Shown here piece after piece: positions 11,141-21,500 of a stretch of DNA of 64,000 nt (within the stretch, counting starts at the first letter, position 1; each line of letters opens with the position of its first letter). Position numbers and translations under genes: made by a program. This stretch comes from Cadophora sp. MPI-SDFR-AT-0126 (taxonomy: Eukaryota; Ascomycota; Leotiomycetes; Helotiales; Ploettnerulaceae). Below the pieces are notes generated by a model. It was not told the DNA's origin. It was given only the letters and a program-made list of their open reading frames with translations, and did not search any database. The DNA lies in contig JAGMVK010000024.1 of NCBI GenBank assembly GCA_020747065.1, positions 186,001-250,000 on the forward strand. Direction: 5' to 3'.

Positions 11141-12626
11141 CTATGATGCAATTGGATAGACTTCCATTCTTGATTTCAGCACTAGGAGAGGTGACTGAAG
11201 GCTTTCAGAAGTACTGTCTGGGTGCATAACCTGAACTAACTCTATCGTGCCTTGGACACGCTCGTTAGCTTGCCTCGGGTCAGAGGGCCCAACGGCCGTA
11301 TCGGTCTGTCGTGCGTGAACAGCTTCTCTAGACATCCGAGATGCCTCCTCCGAGGAGAGGTCACTAAATTTTAATGAGTTGCGATCACTGGAGAACTGAA
11401 ATAGCTCCTCGAAGGGGTGATCTGACAAGTCGTGGTTTGGGATTATTTCAATCCCGAGCTATTTAGTTGGAATCTCACTTGTAACTATACCTCGAAGTAC
11501 GAAGGACAGATTGCTGATCTGTTCCTTTAGCCCTGGATAGCAGAAGTCGACGTAGTTGACAACATCCTGATCGTGACCCTTCCGAAGTGCACAGAGACTA
11601 AAAATCAGCGAACCAGTATCAAGTGCCATCCGCACCTGAAGCAAGAACCTACCTCGTTTCCGTCACCTCCTTAGGAAGTACGACTAGGATAGGGAGGCCG
11701 TAGTGCTAAGACAACTTCCACAGTGGCTTCCCCAAACGTATCCAATACTCAAACGTATCCTCTGCTTTTGCACGCACCCCTTCCTGGCTGAGCCGCTCCT
11801 CTCACCACTCCCCTTCCTACCTTTCTTTCCCTTACCACCTTTCTGGCCACAACTCTTCCTACCTTTCCTCCCCTTGCTGCCTTTCTTCCCCTTGCCACCT
11901 TTCTTTTCCTTCCCAGTATTCTTGCTCGTATGCTTGACTGTGTGGGGGAAGAGGGGGTTAACGAATCTCTCCTTCACAGTTGGTCGCCGTCCTCTTTTTG
12001 GCGCAGCTTTCTCGGCTTCAACTTCCTCCACATACTTGGCTGTTAGTTCCGCCAGGTGTACTCTCCTTAAGACTTGGAGGACCATTTTGGGAACCTCGAG
12101 ATTCTGTTCTTTCTCGAACCCATCTTCGATCATAAATTTGAGTTGCTTCGATAGTACGTAGCTTTCAGATTCTTCTGGATCACAGTGGCGCAGTGATCAA
12201 GGCGCCTAGGTCTTTATTCTCCAGGAGCGCCAGCGTGTCAGCACCGATGCAGATCTCTGTTAGCCCGAGCTGATACATGTCCAAAGCCTAGCCCTTACTA
12301 GCCTCCAGCAGCGCCGTGAGGACTTTGTTTGCCATATCCCGGGCTACTGCCGTCCACGACGATGAAGGCACGAGCATATAGTATCTCAGAGCAAACTGTT
12401 CGTACGTCTGCCTTGTAGGGAATCTTGTATTGCTCTTTTCGAATCCGCTTTCAGCCCTGTCTGCGAGCTCGATATGTATGCGTTTGGAAGCGCGACCATC
12501 TTCCAAGTCCTGCTTGCGTTTGGAGGATGTAGGTTGTAAAGTGTCCAGCTGGCGCGGTATCAAAGAGGTAATAGTAGATGCAGAGGGCTGCTTATATTGA
12601 CGAGGATCCTGATGCGATGCACGCAT
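11141..12626 (-). pseudogene. unrecognised lysine/glycine-rich protein gene, fragmented
   Basis: Four minus-strand open pieces follow one another: 12626-12288, 12133-11684, 11644-11459 and 11428-11141. The last two are in the same frame and are separated only by a TAG at about 11459. Another TAG follows the first piece. The second piece contains a K/G-rich tract (repeats like KGKKGSKGRKG) after a helical stretch. No family was recognised. The pattern of single TAG stops in an otherwise readable protein suggests RIP-type nonsense mutations, although introns between some pieces cannot be excluded. Confidence 0.45.
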
Positions 12627-12649
12627 GTCGTTGTTGTGATCTGATAAAG

Positions 12650-13621
12650 GCCAAACTTTGAGGATCCCCGATCTTTGATAAGTGAGGTTCGTCTACTCGA
12701 GGCTAGAGGCGTTTACGTCTTCGGCGTAAATGTGATATAAACTTCGATCCCTTCGACTGAGATCTTGCTTGATCTGAAGGGGCCTATACTTATCAGAGCT
12801 AGTAAGGTTATCCTTATACTAATCAGACGGCCTATTAGAACCAGGTTCTTCTCGGGGTGTAGAGATAGGAGTTAGTAATTGCTTTAGCTATAGGATTTCT
12901 TAAACAGCTGCTAGAACTTCGTTATAAGCAGTAGGATAATTCTTGATATATTAGGGAATATTAGGGTTTTGTTATAAGTAGATTAGAGAACTAAATACCT
13001 ATAGAATATTAGGGAAGAATAGAAGTAATAGAGTAATTCCGAACCTTTTCTATATTAGAGTGAAATTTAAATGTACTTCTAGATTAAGATATAATACTTT
13101 AATACCTAATTTAAACTCTTTTCGAACTGATATTTATTTAAGGTTGATGTAGTAGATAATAGAGAATTGATATTCCAGAGGTATAGCGAGGACTAGAATA
13201 AAACGAAATTATTCGGGTCCTAGTTCCTGCGCTAGTTAAGAGCGCTAACGCGCCCCCCACCCCCTATACGTGCCTGCAAAACGACCTGAATCACTTAGTT
13301 TTATTCGGGTTACTTTCGTCCCCTACACCCCCCCTTCTCCTCTGCCCCCGAGGTGCTTTACTATAAGTAATTAACGTCCAGGCTCTCTGAATTATAACTG
13401 TATATCTTAAGCGTTAGGGCCCCTATTTTAGATATAGTCCTTGATTTCCTTTTAGAACGAAACTTACTATAATATCTTATCCTTATTATTTAATACTTTT
13501 AAAATCTCCTTGCTTCCTTCCTCCTTTCTCTAGATCCTCTATCCCTAATCCCTTCAGCAGATATTATAAGGGAAGGACCTGATATTAGACCTGTAAACAC
13601 TCCTACTACATCAGTCTCAGC
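12650..13621. other. AT-rich degraded repeat DNA
   Basis: This is TA-rich sequence with GC islands near 13240-13340. No readable protein or RNA gene was seen. It is likely transposon debris mutated by RIP. Confidence 0.4.
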
Positions 13622-14640
13622 GACTAAAAAACGTCCTTATACCTCGATGTAACTCCTTGTAACTCACTCTCCCCTAAAAGTCGCCTGGAAAGGTTTCTGG
13701 ATAATAAGGTTAAGGGAGATTCTATTATTTAGGTATAACCCTTAGGACTTTTACAAGCTATTCCTTAAACTAGGCTCAGGCCTTATACTTATCCTTTGTA
13801 ATAATAGTACAGAAATCTAGGTGATAATAATCTTTAATATTGTGTCTAAGGATAAGGGGGGCCGCCCTTTACCTTAAGTCCAGTATCTAAATTTTGTTAA
13901 TATCTGCAAATACTATTTATTTAAAGATATAGTCTTTGTATTTATTAAGTATATAGGATTCTTGATAGAAGATTTACTATTACGCTTAATTTATCCAATA
14001 GAACGAAAAATAGTATATATTATTAGTTAGATAAGTCACGTATTATCCTCCTCCGCTCTACCTTTATTAATATCGCAGCTCCTAGCTGCTATAAAATTCA
14101 TCTGTTCTAGGAAACTTAATCACTAACTCATATTAATAAATAATATTCTTATCTTTTTAAAGGGCGAGATTAAGATTAGTAAAAAACCTAACCTAAGAAG
14201 TATTATATAGCTCTAACTATAATTCAAATCCTACTAACTTTCCAAATAATAAAGAGTATACCTTAGTAGATTTAAAGTCCTTAAGTATAATTATATTATA
14301 GATAATAAATAAAAAGAGAGAAACCTTAAAGGCTTTACTAAAAGGCTAATCTACTAAAGCAATCTATTTTATAAAAGCTACTGCTTCTATAACACTAGAC
14401 GAGCTATCGGATGTGAGTTTACCTAATCTCTACTCCGGCTCGTTGCTAAGGCTTACTAGTATATCTTTCTAAGCTGTTCGAGTAGCACTGAGATCTTGGC
14501 GCCTTTGTGTACATTGGTTCATTTGCTGGCTTCGAAAGACGTACATATGGATAAAAGTTCGGGAAGGAGACTTGAATAAGACATGATGGCGGAGAGGGGT
14601 CAATGAATTCCGTACGACAGATACCCGTTCCACCAGGTCA
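13622..14640. repeat. dispersed repeat, copy A
   Basis: This about 1-kb stretch aligns by eye with 15880-16715 plus 24390-24625, for example the shared blocks cttaggacttttacaagct and tataggattcttgatagaag. The first 800 bases are AT-rich in both copies. The last 170 bases here have balanced composition, while the matching part at 24395-24625 is TA-rich. The two copies have therefore been mutated unequally. Confidence 0.65.
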
Positions 14641-14994
14641 GCAGAACGTAAATTAGCATCTACTTCACCTGGCAATTCCGGTAAGCCTTGCGCCCAAGGA
14701 ATATGGAAAGTTCCTTGCAAAATGCCCTCCTTCCTGCATCAACTCTAGAAGCCCTCGTACTTTCCTATAGTCTCGGAACTTGCAAACAACAGTGTGAATA
14801 AAGTGAGACCAATCGCCTTCCCTACCTACCCTATCGACATGAAGGGAGCGAGAAAGAGCTGTAATTGTGCGGGTGTGTAGTCTCGCATGTTGGCATATTC
14901 GCAGAGAAAGGTCGTCCTTCTGCCCTGAAGCCCAGGACGGTTCGCGAGTCAGGAACACTGTCCCAACGCAGAACTCTAATTGGGGCACTCGCAT
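14469..14994 (-). pseudogene. unrecognised gene remnant at the right side of repeat A
   Basis: Two overlapping minus-strand open frames (14994-14665 and 14720-14469) together look like the 3' part of one gene in two frames. The peptides (for example SRTFIHMYVFRSQQ) match no family I know. The 14469-14640 part is repeated in degraded form at 24395-24625, so the segment belongs to a repeated unit. Confidence 0.3.
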
Positions 14995-15052
14995 ATGTCA
15001 AAATAAGCATAAGTTAAGCGACAAGCCAGGGGTAAACATTTTGAGTTTGTAG

Positions 15053-15879
15053 AATAGCCTTTTTAAGTGGGGTAAAGCGGGGAGGCACGCCCATCCGAGC
15101 CACATCAAACTTCATCTCGAAGCCTAGTCATTGCTCCTTCGTCAACCCGGATATTTCTGACCTTGCAATTCCCTTGTCGCACCTTTTTTGTCGCCAAATT
15201 CCTATCACGCGGGTCTCTCGAATGTTTCGTGCGTCCTCACGATTCCTCTACGGAGGGCAAATTCTTGATGATGCCCCCGTTGCGTCCTTCCTTGCGCCGC
15301 TTCGACACGCAGCCGAGCGCAGCCCTGCAACGCCACCACCACCAGGGCGGCTCTCCCCGGCGTTTGGGTTGTTTTCACGAATCTCGCAGTAACCTGATAG
15401 GACCGGCTTCGTGCCTCAAACCCTACTCGGTACCTGCTGTACGAAGCGAGTATAACACGCCGTCCGAGAATGGGTTCAGGACCCTTATAATACCTTTCAG
15501 TAGGGGATTGGAAGTGTCGGTGTATTTGCCACAGGAATGACCAGTTGCTACGCGATATATGTATTAAACTACAGATAGTAGATAAAAAGTCTATCTGTGA
15601 TAGTAGGCTTAGCGCTCTTATTACGTCGTCCGGCAGGGTCTGCTAGGATTCAGGTGGCCCTGTCTATATGAGCACCTGAAATATACACGGAATAATTAAT
15701 TATTTCGCGTGTACAGGCATAGGAATGAGGTTTTAGGTTCATAGATATTATAGTTATTCTAATCTCATCTGAAAACTGTTATAGAGTCGAGAGGAGCTAA
15801 CTAGCGTAATATAGCTTCTATATCTAGATCTTTGCAGCCAAAGCGTAACAAGATGGCACAAGTATATTAGTCCTAATAA
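15053..15879. other. balanced-GC spacer, no supported gene
   Basis: Open frames at 15163-15540 and 15174-15392 overlap in different frames and show no recognisable domain or hydrophobic pattern. I see no tRNA or splice structure. The region becomes TA-rich after about 15650. Confidence 0.35.
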
Positions 15880-16715
15880 CTAAAAAAAGTTCCTGTGCCT
15901 AGATATCACTCCTTTTAACTTACCTTCCCTTAAAAGTCACTAGGAAAGATTTCTAGATAGTAAGGATAAGAGTAATTATGTTATTTAAGTATAACTCTTA
16001 GGACTTTTATAAACTATTCTTTAAACTAAGCTTAGGCCTTACACTTATTTTTTATAATAATAGTATAGGAATTTAAGTAATAATAATCTTTGATATTATA
16101 TCTAAGGATAAGGGTAACTACTATTTAACTTAAGTCTAGTATCTGAATTTTATTAATATCTATAAATATTATTTATTTAAAGATATAGCCTTTATATTTA
16201 TTAGGTATATAGGATTCTTAATAAAAGATTTACTATTACACTTAATCTATTTAATAGAACAAGAAATAGTATATATTATTAGTTAAGCAAGTTGTATATT
16301 ATCCTTTCTTCGCTCTGCCGCTACTATATAATTTATCTATTCTAGGAAATTTAATTACTAAAGTATATTAATAGATAATATTCTTATATCTTTAAAAAGT
16401 AAGATTAAGATTAGTAAGAAACTTAACCTAAGAAGAATTATAGACTTTTAATTATAGTTTAGATCTTACTATCTTTTCAAATAATATAGAATATACTTTA
16501 GTAGATTTAAAGTCCTTAAGTATAATTATATTATAAATAATAAATAAAAAGATAAAGACTTTAGAGGTTTTACTAAAAGGCTAGTTTACTAAGGTAATTT
16601 ATTTTATAAAAACTACTTCTTCTATAACACTAGATAAGCTATTAGATATAAGTTTACTTAACCTTTACTTTAACTTATTACTAAAGCTTAGTAGTATATC
16701 TTTTTAAATTGTTTG
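15880..16715. repeat. dispersed repeat, copy B, left part
   Basis: This is a strongly TA-rich version of the repeat at 13622-14475. It is broken at 16715 by the Copia insertion and resumes at 24390-24625. Almost every difference from copy A is a C-to-T or G-to-A type, the RIP pattern. Confidence 0.65.
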
Positions 16716-16932
16716 TGTCGGTTCAATACCGAATATAAGCCAAGAATCAAACGTAAATATCATGTATATGCATATCAAGCTTGATGGTGTGGAAAATCTG
16801 TGTTTCTTCTAAGAGGGGGTGGGAGGTACTAGACTATATACTGCCTCCCGAAACGCCACCGAATCACCCCCGTAAGTGGTCCTACCCCCTATTCTAGCTA
16901 AGACATGCTTTGGATAGGCCTGCGGACCAACA
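16716..16932 (-). repeat. 3' LTR of the Copia element
   Basis: This 217-bp LTR is the 3' one because the element is on the minus strand. It matches 24173-24389 throughout by eye and is preceded by the target duplication gtttg. Confidence 0.95.
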
Positions 16933-17423
16933 CTAGCAACTCTTCTTTTTGGAAGGACACTTCCAAGCGAATCTTCATAGTACAGAAGCGAATCTCCAAT
17001 ACAGAATCGAACCTCCAACCCAATGGTAAAGAAAACAAGCTGTACAGAATGACCATATTCGCAAAGAAAAATAGAATGAGCGTACCAGGTACGGAGCTAC
17101 GGAAGTACCATAGTCCGAAAGACCTCCGATTCTGGCCTGAAAAACCTCCCACGGAAGTAGTTGATGCGGCCCGTCAGAAGACAATAGCAAGTAAACAGAC
17201 GCTAAGCGAGACCACCGCTGGCTGTACTATTACAAAAACCAGATCTCCCTCCATTCTGAAGCTTTCTTTCTTTAAGCAAACATCAAAAAACTCTCCGTAC
17301 GTACACAGAATTGTCGATCTCCAGAGATATTCGCTAACATTTTGCTGTAGCCCGTACCAAATCAAATAAGCAAAAGTATGTATACAAAACAAAAGAATCG
17401 TAGGTGGTTCAGTGGTGAAACGG

Positions 17424-18228
17424 ATGCTAACACAAACAGTGCCTGCACCCACACCATTCGGAGCTCTCGCCTCTGCCCACCGGAAGGACTGCGTTCGCTG
17501 CGTCCGAGCCATGATCAAGAAACCCGATCACGTCTGCGCCTTCGAGAACCGGAAGAGCAAGAAATGCTCGTACTGTACCGACCAGAGCGAAATCTGCACT
17601 CCCGTAGGTACTCCCCTTGTTTCCCCCTTTCTTTTCATTGTTTGGGATCTCGGATCCCCGAATGTAGTCCGTAACTGACCCGTATATAGCTGCCCTGGTA
17701 CTTGGAAGCCGAGTACCAAGATCTCCTGCTTGCCCGGACTCTTGAGGAGACCGATAACATCTCTGCTGCTGCTGCTGCTCTCGATGCAGAGCTCCGTGTT
17801 GCGGTCGCCGAGTTGCCAAAAACTCGCGACGAGTTGAGTTTGGCGTTGTTGGAGGAGACTCGTGCTCTCCGTGCTGGGATGGCGGATCTCGCCCAAAGTC
17901 AATTCGTAGGTAATCCCCTTTTCTTTTCGTTCCGAATCCCCACCGTATGTACTCCGGTTCACGTCCGGCTAACCTTTCATAGGACTGCGGGCAGATCCTC
18001 TCCCGCATGGAGAAGCGGGTGGAGGAGGCCGTGGCTGCGGTCGTTGCTCGTCGTGGTGGTGACAAGCGTAAGCGTCCTGCGGGACAGGATGGAGATGGAG
18101 ATGGAGATGATGAGGGAGCTGGCCCGGCCCCTCGGGCAAAGAGAACTCGGGGTGGAAGACGCCCAGGTGGCGCGGAGGTGGAGGAAACTGGCGCTGAGCC
18201 AGTCGATTTGGGAGCCGCCTACGATTAG
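17424..18228 (+). CDS. antisense spliced gene carried by the Copia element (Cys-rich, coiled-coil, basic)
   Basis: The gene lies antisense to gag-pol, between the pol stop and the 3' LTR. I infer three exons: 17424-17603, 17690-17905 and 17983-18228. Both introns (86 and 77 bp) begin GTAGGT, end TAG, have taac/ctaac branch sites, and fall in phase 0. They give a 213-residue protein with no internal stops. Exon 1 has paired cysteines (CVRC, then CAF, CSYC and CTP), a possible zinc-binding cluster. Exon 2 is Ala/Leu/Glu-rich and probably coiled coil. Exon 3 has basic clusters (DKRKRP, RAKRTRGGRR) typical of nuclear signals. The family is not known to me beyond a vague likeness to fungal hypothetical proteins. 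It could be a captured host gene or an accessory gene that regulates the element. Confidence 0.75.
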
Positions 18229-18519
18229 GGGAATAGGCCCTGTTTCGGAAAGGCTTCGTGGCTGGTTCTTCGTGGCGGCACTTTCTTCATACCGGTGTAC
18301 GGGAGTAGCCCCCTGTGGTGAAACCGGCATTTGGTCCCTGTTGGAGTGTCGTCGCAAGGCCGCCCGTTGGTGCTTTGAATCAGAGGGTAATTAAATGCAA
18401 ATCAAACTCGTTCTCTCCTCCGTATCTTGAACAGAAATGAAAATACTTGCAAGTGATTAATGAGAGTTGTAAGGAAATCATAACAAAGGAAAAACTGCTC
18501 CTCATCCGAAACTCCTCCG

Positions 18520-21500
18520 TTACTCCCCCGAATCGACCCTGTCGACTCGTGAGTCTCGATCATGAGTCAAACGAGCCTCCAAATCAACATCAAGTGGCCT
18601 CTGAACCCAACCTTCTATCTTCACAGTCAAGGTGTTGGTGTCAATTAGCTCTTGGAGAGCTTTATTTGGTGCTGTCTTTGTCATGGCATCAGCAGGATTG
18701 CTGGTGCCATTGATCCACCGAATCTCCGTCAGCTCCCTGCGCTCATATGACTGCCGAATTGCCATGATATCAATCATTAAACGCTTCTCCTTTGTAGTGC
18801 CAAGTTTGATAATGCACTCGTAAAGAGATAGGGAATCTGTACACACCACGGTCGGAAGCCGTGGGAGTCCAAGCTTATCCGTTACCATATTGACGGTGGT
18901 TCCCAAAGCAATCAACATATCGATTCCTGCTACCATAGCATACAGCTCCGAAGCGAGTACAGCACGCGTTACTCTCTTGCACTTTGTAGAGCTTGCATGA
19001 ATGATGTTGCCAGAGAGGGTAAATTCCGAATCCCCCTCCGTTTCTGATCCGATTGTTACCAGAAACCCGATCTGTGAGCTCAGATCCTTATTGTTGGCAA
19101 ATGATCCATCGACAAAGACGTAAAGTCTGGCAGAGTGTAGGTCCACTGGTATGTACCGTAAACCTCTCTCCGTGTTGTCCATTTGCCATTGAAGACGTTG
19201 GTTCAGGGCCTTCGCGTCTTCTACTGTTGGATCCTGATGTTGCGCTGCCACCGACAAATCAAAGGTGGCTTCAGGTTGACAGATCGTTGCAATATACGCG
19301 CCGCGAGCTCGTTGTTCCACATATGCCTTCTTGTAATCTGGCGCCGTCACATCAATTAACTCTAGTCTCGTTCCTTGACCTTTCTGCGACATGTAGATGT
19401 TGTTCCCGGCCAAAGTGATAGTACATCCGTTGAACGTAATAGATTCGGAGGGGTTTAGGACCTGAATCGGTTTTGTCAAGAAATTGGCTTTCGTAATCCC
19501 TTCCTGCTCTCGTGCTAAGAATTCATTATCTCCGAGGATTAACGTGTCGTCTGTTTGCATTCCAACAATCCCAAAATCGTGGCTGTCTTTGGTGCTGATT
19601 AGCAAGCAAGGGTCGTACGTTGATGTTTCCATTTGAAGTTTTTCCACATGATGTTTATGGTAGGTGTTAAACCAGTGATTTCCGGATTCTGGTATGCCAT
19701 AAAGAGGAAGCATTACCATAAATATCGTATCAGGAGGGAACTCATTTGCGATCTCTTCAGGTGGCCACGCAAGGATGTTCCTAAGAAGTTTTGTCGTCGA
19801 CTGGACATAGGCCTGGGTGATGTCCCGAATTGCTAGATGCATATCGGATCTCTTTCGGATCTGATTCGGATGTCTCATAGTAGCGGCCAGTGATATGATC
19901 AATCGCTGACTTACCCGTTGAATAGTTGGAGATTGGGTTAATATCTCTTTCTTGCCTTTGTCGTTGAAGCATTGGATAACGAGCCTCGATTTCTCGTATG
20001 GTGTTGATGATTCCTTGCCTTTTACTTCGTCCACCATTCTTGATTTGAAGATGCGGTGGCCTCTTGCTCTGGGGTCATTTCTGGAAATCGGCATAAAAAC
20101 GCCTCTCTTGATGAGAGCCTCATACTCAACTCGACGGGACTGCTGGAATGGTGGGCCAGGTGTAGTAATCTTGCCCTCTGCGCGTAGCTTAATCGATAGC
20201 CCTCGATCCCTTGTTTCCTTCTCAGTCAGAAACACGTTAGCATCGTAGTCGTCATCAATTGTTGGTAGTCCCGGGATTGGTTTTATAAATGGGATCTCAA
20301 CCGTGATTCGGGGGAGTTTCGGTGCTGTTTCGTGGGCTTTTCGGACTGGTGAGCCAGGCTCACGGGTCACATCTGGCACTTTTTCTTTCTTTTGTTCAAC
20401 GCCAGATGTATCTGTTTTGAATGGGCGCACAGATGTTGATCGGAATGTGCGTACTCTGCCGTTGTCCATATCGATCCTGCATGCCTCGCCTTCTATTCCC
20501 AAGAAAATGTATGGTCCTCTCCAGCCTTTCTTTTCTCGCCATACCAAAACTTGATCTTGAAGCCGGAGATCATGAATGTGCGTCGTACCGGGGCCGTTAC
20601 GGGTTGCCAGCGCATCGTTGGCTTGGCGTTTAGCATGCACCTTGCGTACTTCTTTCATGGCCTTTTTGATGGTTTCCGCACGTTGCTGAATAGACGGGTT
20701 TGGAGGATCCATTTCTGTCATTCTGGGGTAAGCTCCAAAAACGAGCAGTGTAGGAATCAAGCCATTCGGTCCAGCTGTATCGTTGACAGCTTTGACAGCC
20801 ATTTGTAATCGATCCTCGTCGCTCAGATCGGGATGCTCTACTGTGACGATTTCATAGGCACGCCTGAGTGGACGATGATACCGTTCTACTTTGCCAACTG
20901 AGTGGTGTGCCTCCACGGGCACAAGCTTTGGTGTACTTCCTACTGCTCTGAGTGCTCCCCGAAACTCCTCAGAGTTGAAGTTGGTTCCATAGTCGTAGAC
21001 AACGAAGTCTGGGGGCCCAATGTATGTGTCCATCCATGCTGACTTGAAAGCATTGAAGGTGGCCTGAGCCGTAGCTGATCCGGGGCGCCTTCGGAGCAGT
21101 TTCGCAGCTCCGAACCCTGTGGCCTCGTCGACCATGTGAAGTGCATATCGGTTCCCAAATTGTGCTATATCAACATAGACTGTGTGATTGAAGTCGATGT
21201 CGTCTTGCAATTTGAAGCGAAAGCGATGTGGAGCGTCTGCGTGTTTCTGGCAATGCTCACACATCTCTTTGACTCGTAACATGATCTCGGAATCGGAATC
21301 ATGGCCTGCTTGATCTAACAGGTGTTGCAACCGTTGTACCGATGGATGGCCGAATCTCCTATGTAGCCGGCGAATCTCTGTCTCCGTCAGGTGGCACTCG
21401 TTGATGGTACTGTTCGAAGAATCGACAAGTTGATGATTTTGGTCCAAGAGCAGCCATGGATGATCATCCTTCCGTACAATCAAGTACTTCTTATCACCTT

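Noticed and set aside
11703..12161. 152-residue Pro/Leu/Phe-rich plus-strand frame
   Set aside because: It is the antisense shadow of the K/G-rich tract on the minus strand.
17427..18065. 212-residue minus-strand frame inside the Copia element
   Set aside because: It overlaps the plus-strand spliced gene, has no recognised domain, and ignores clear splice signals on the plus strand.
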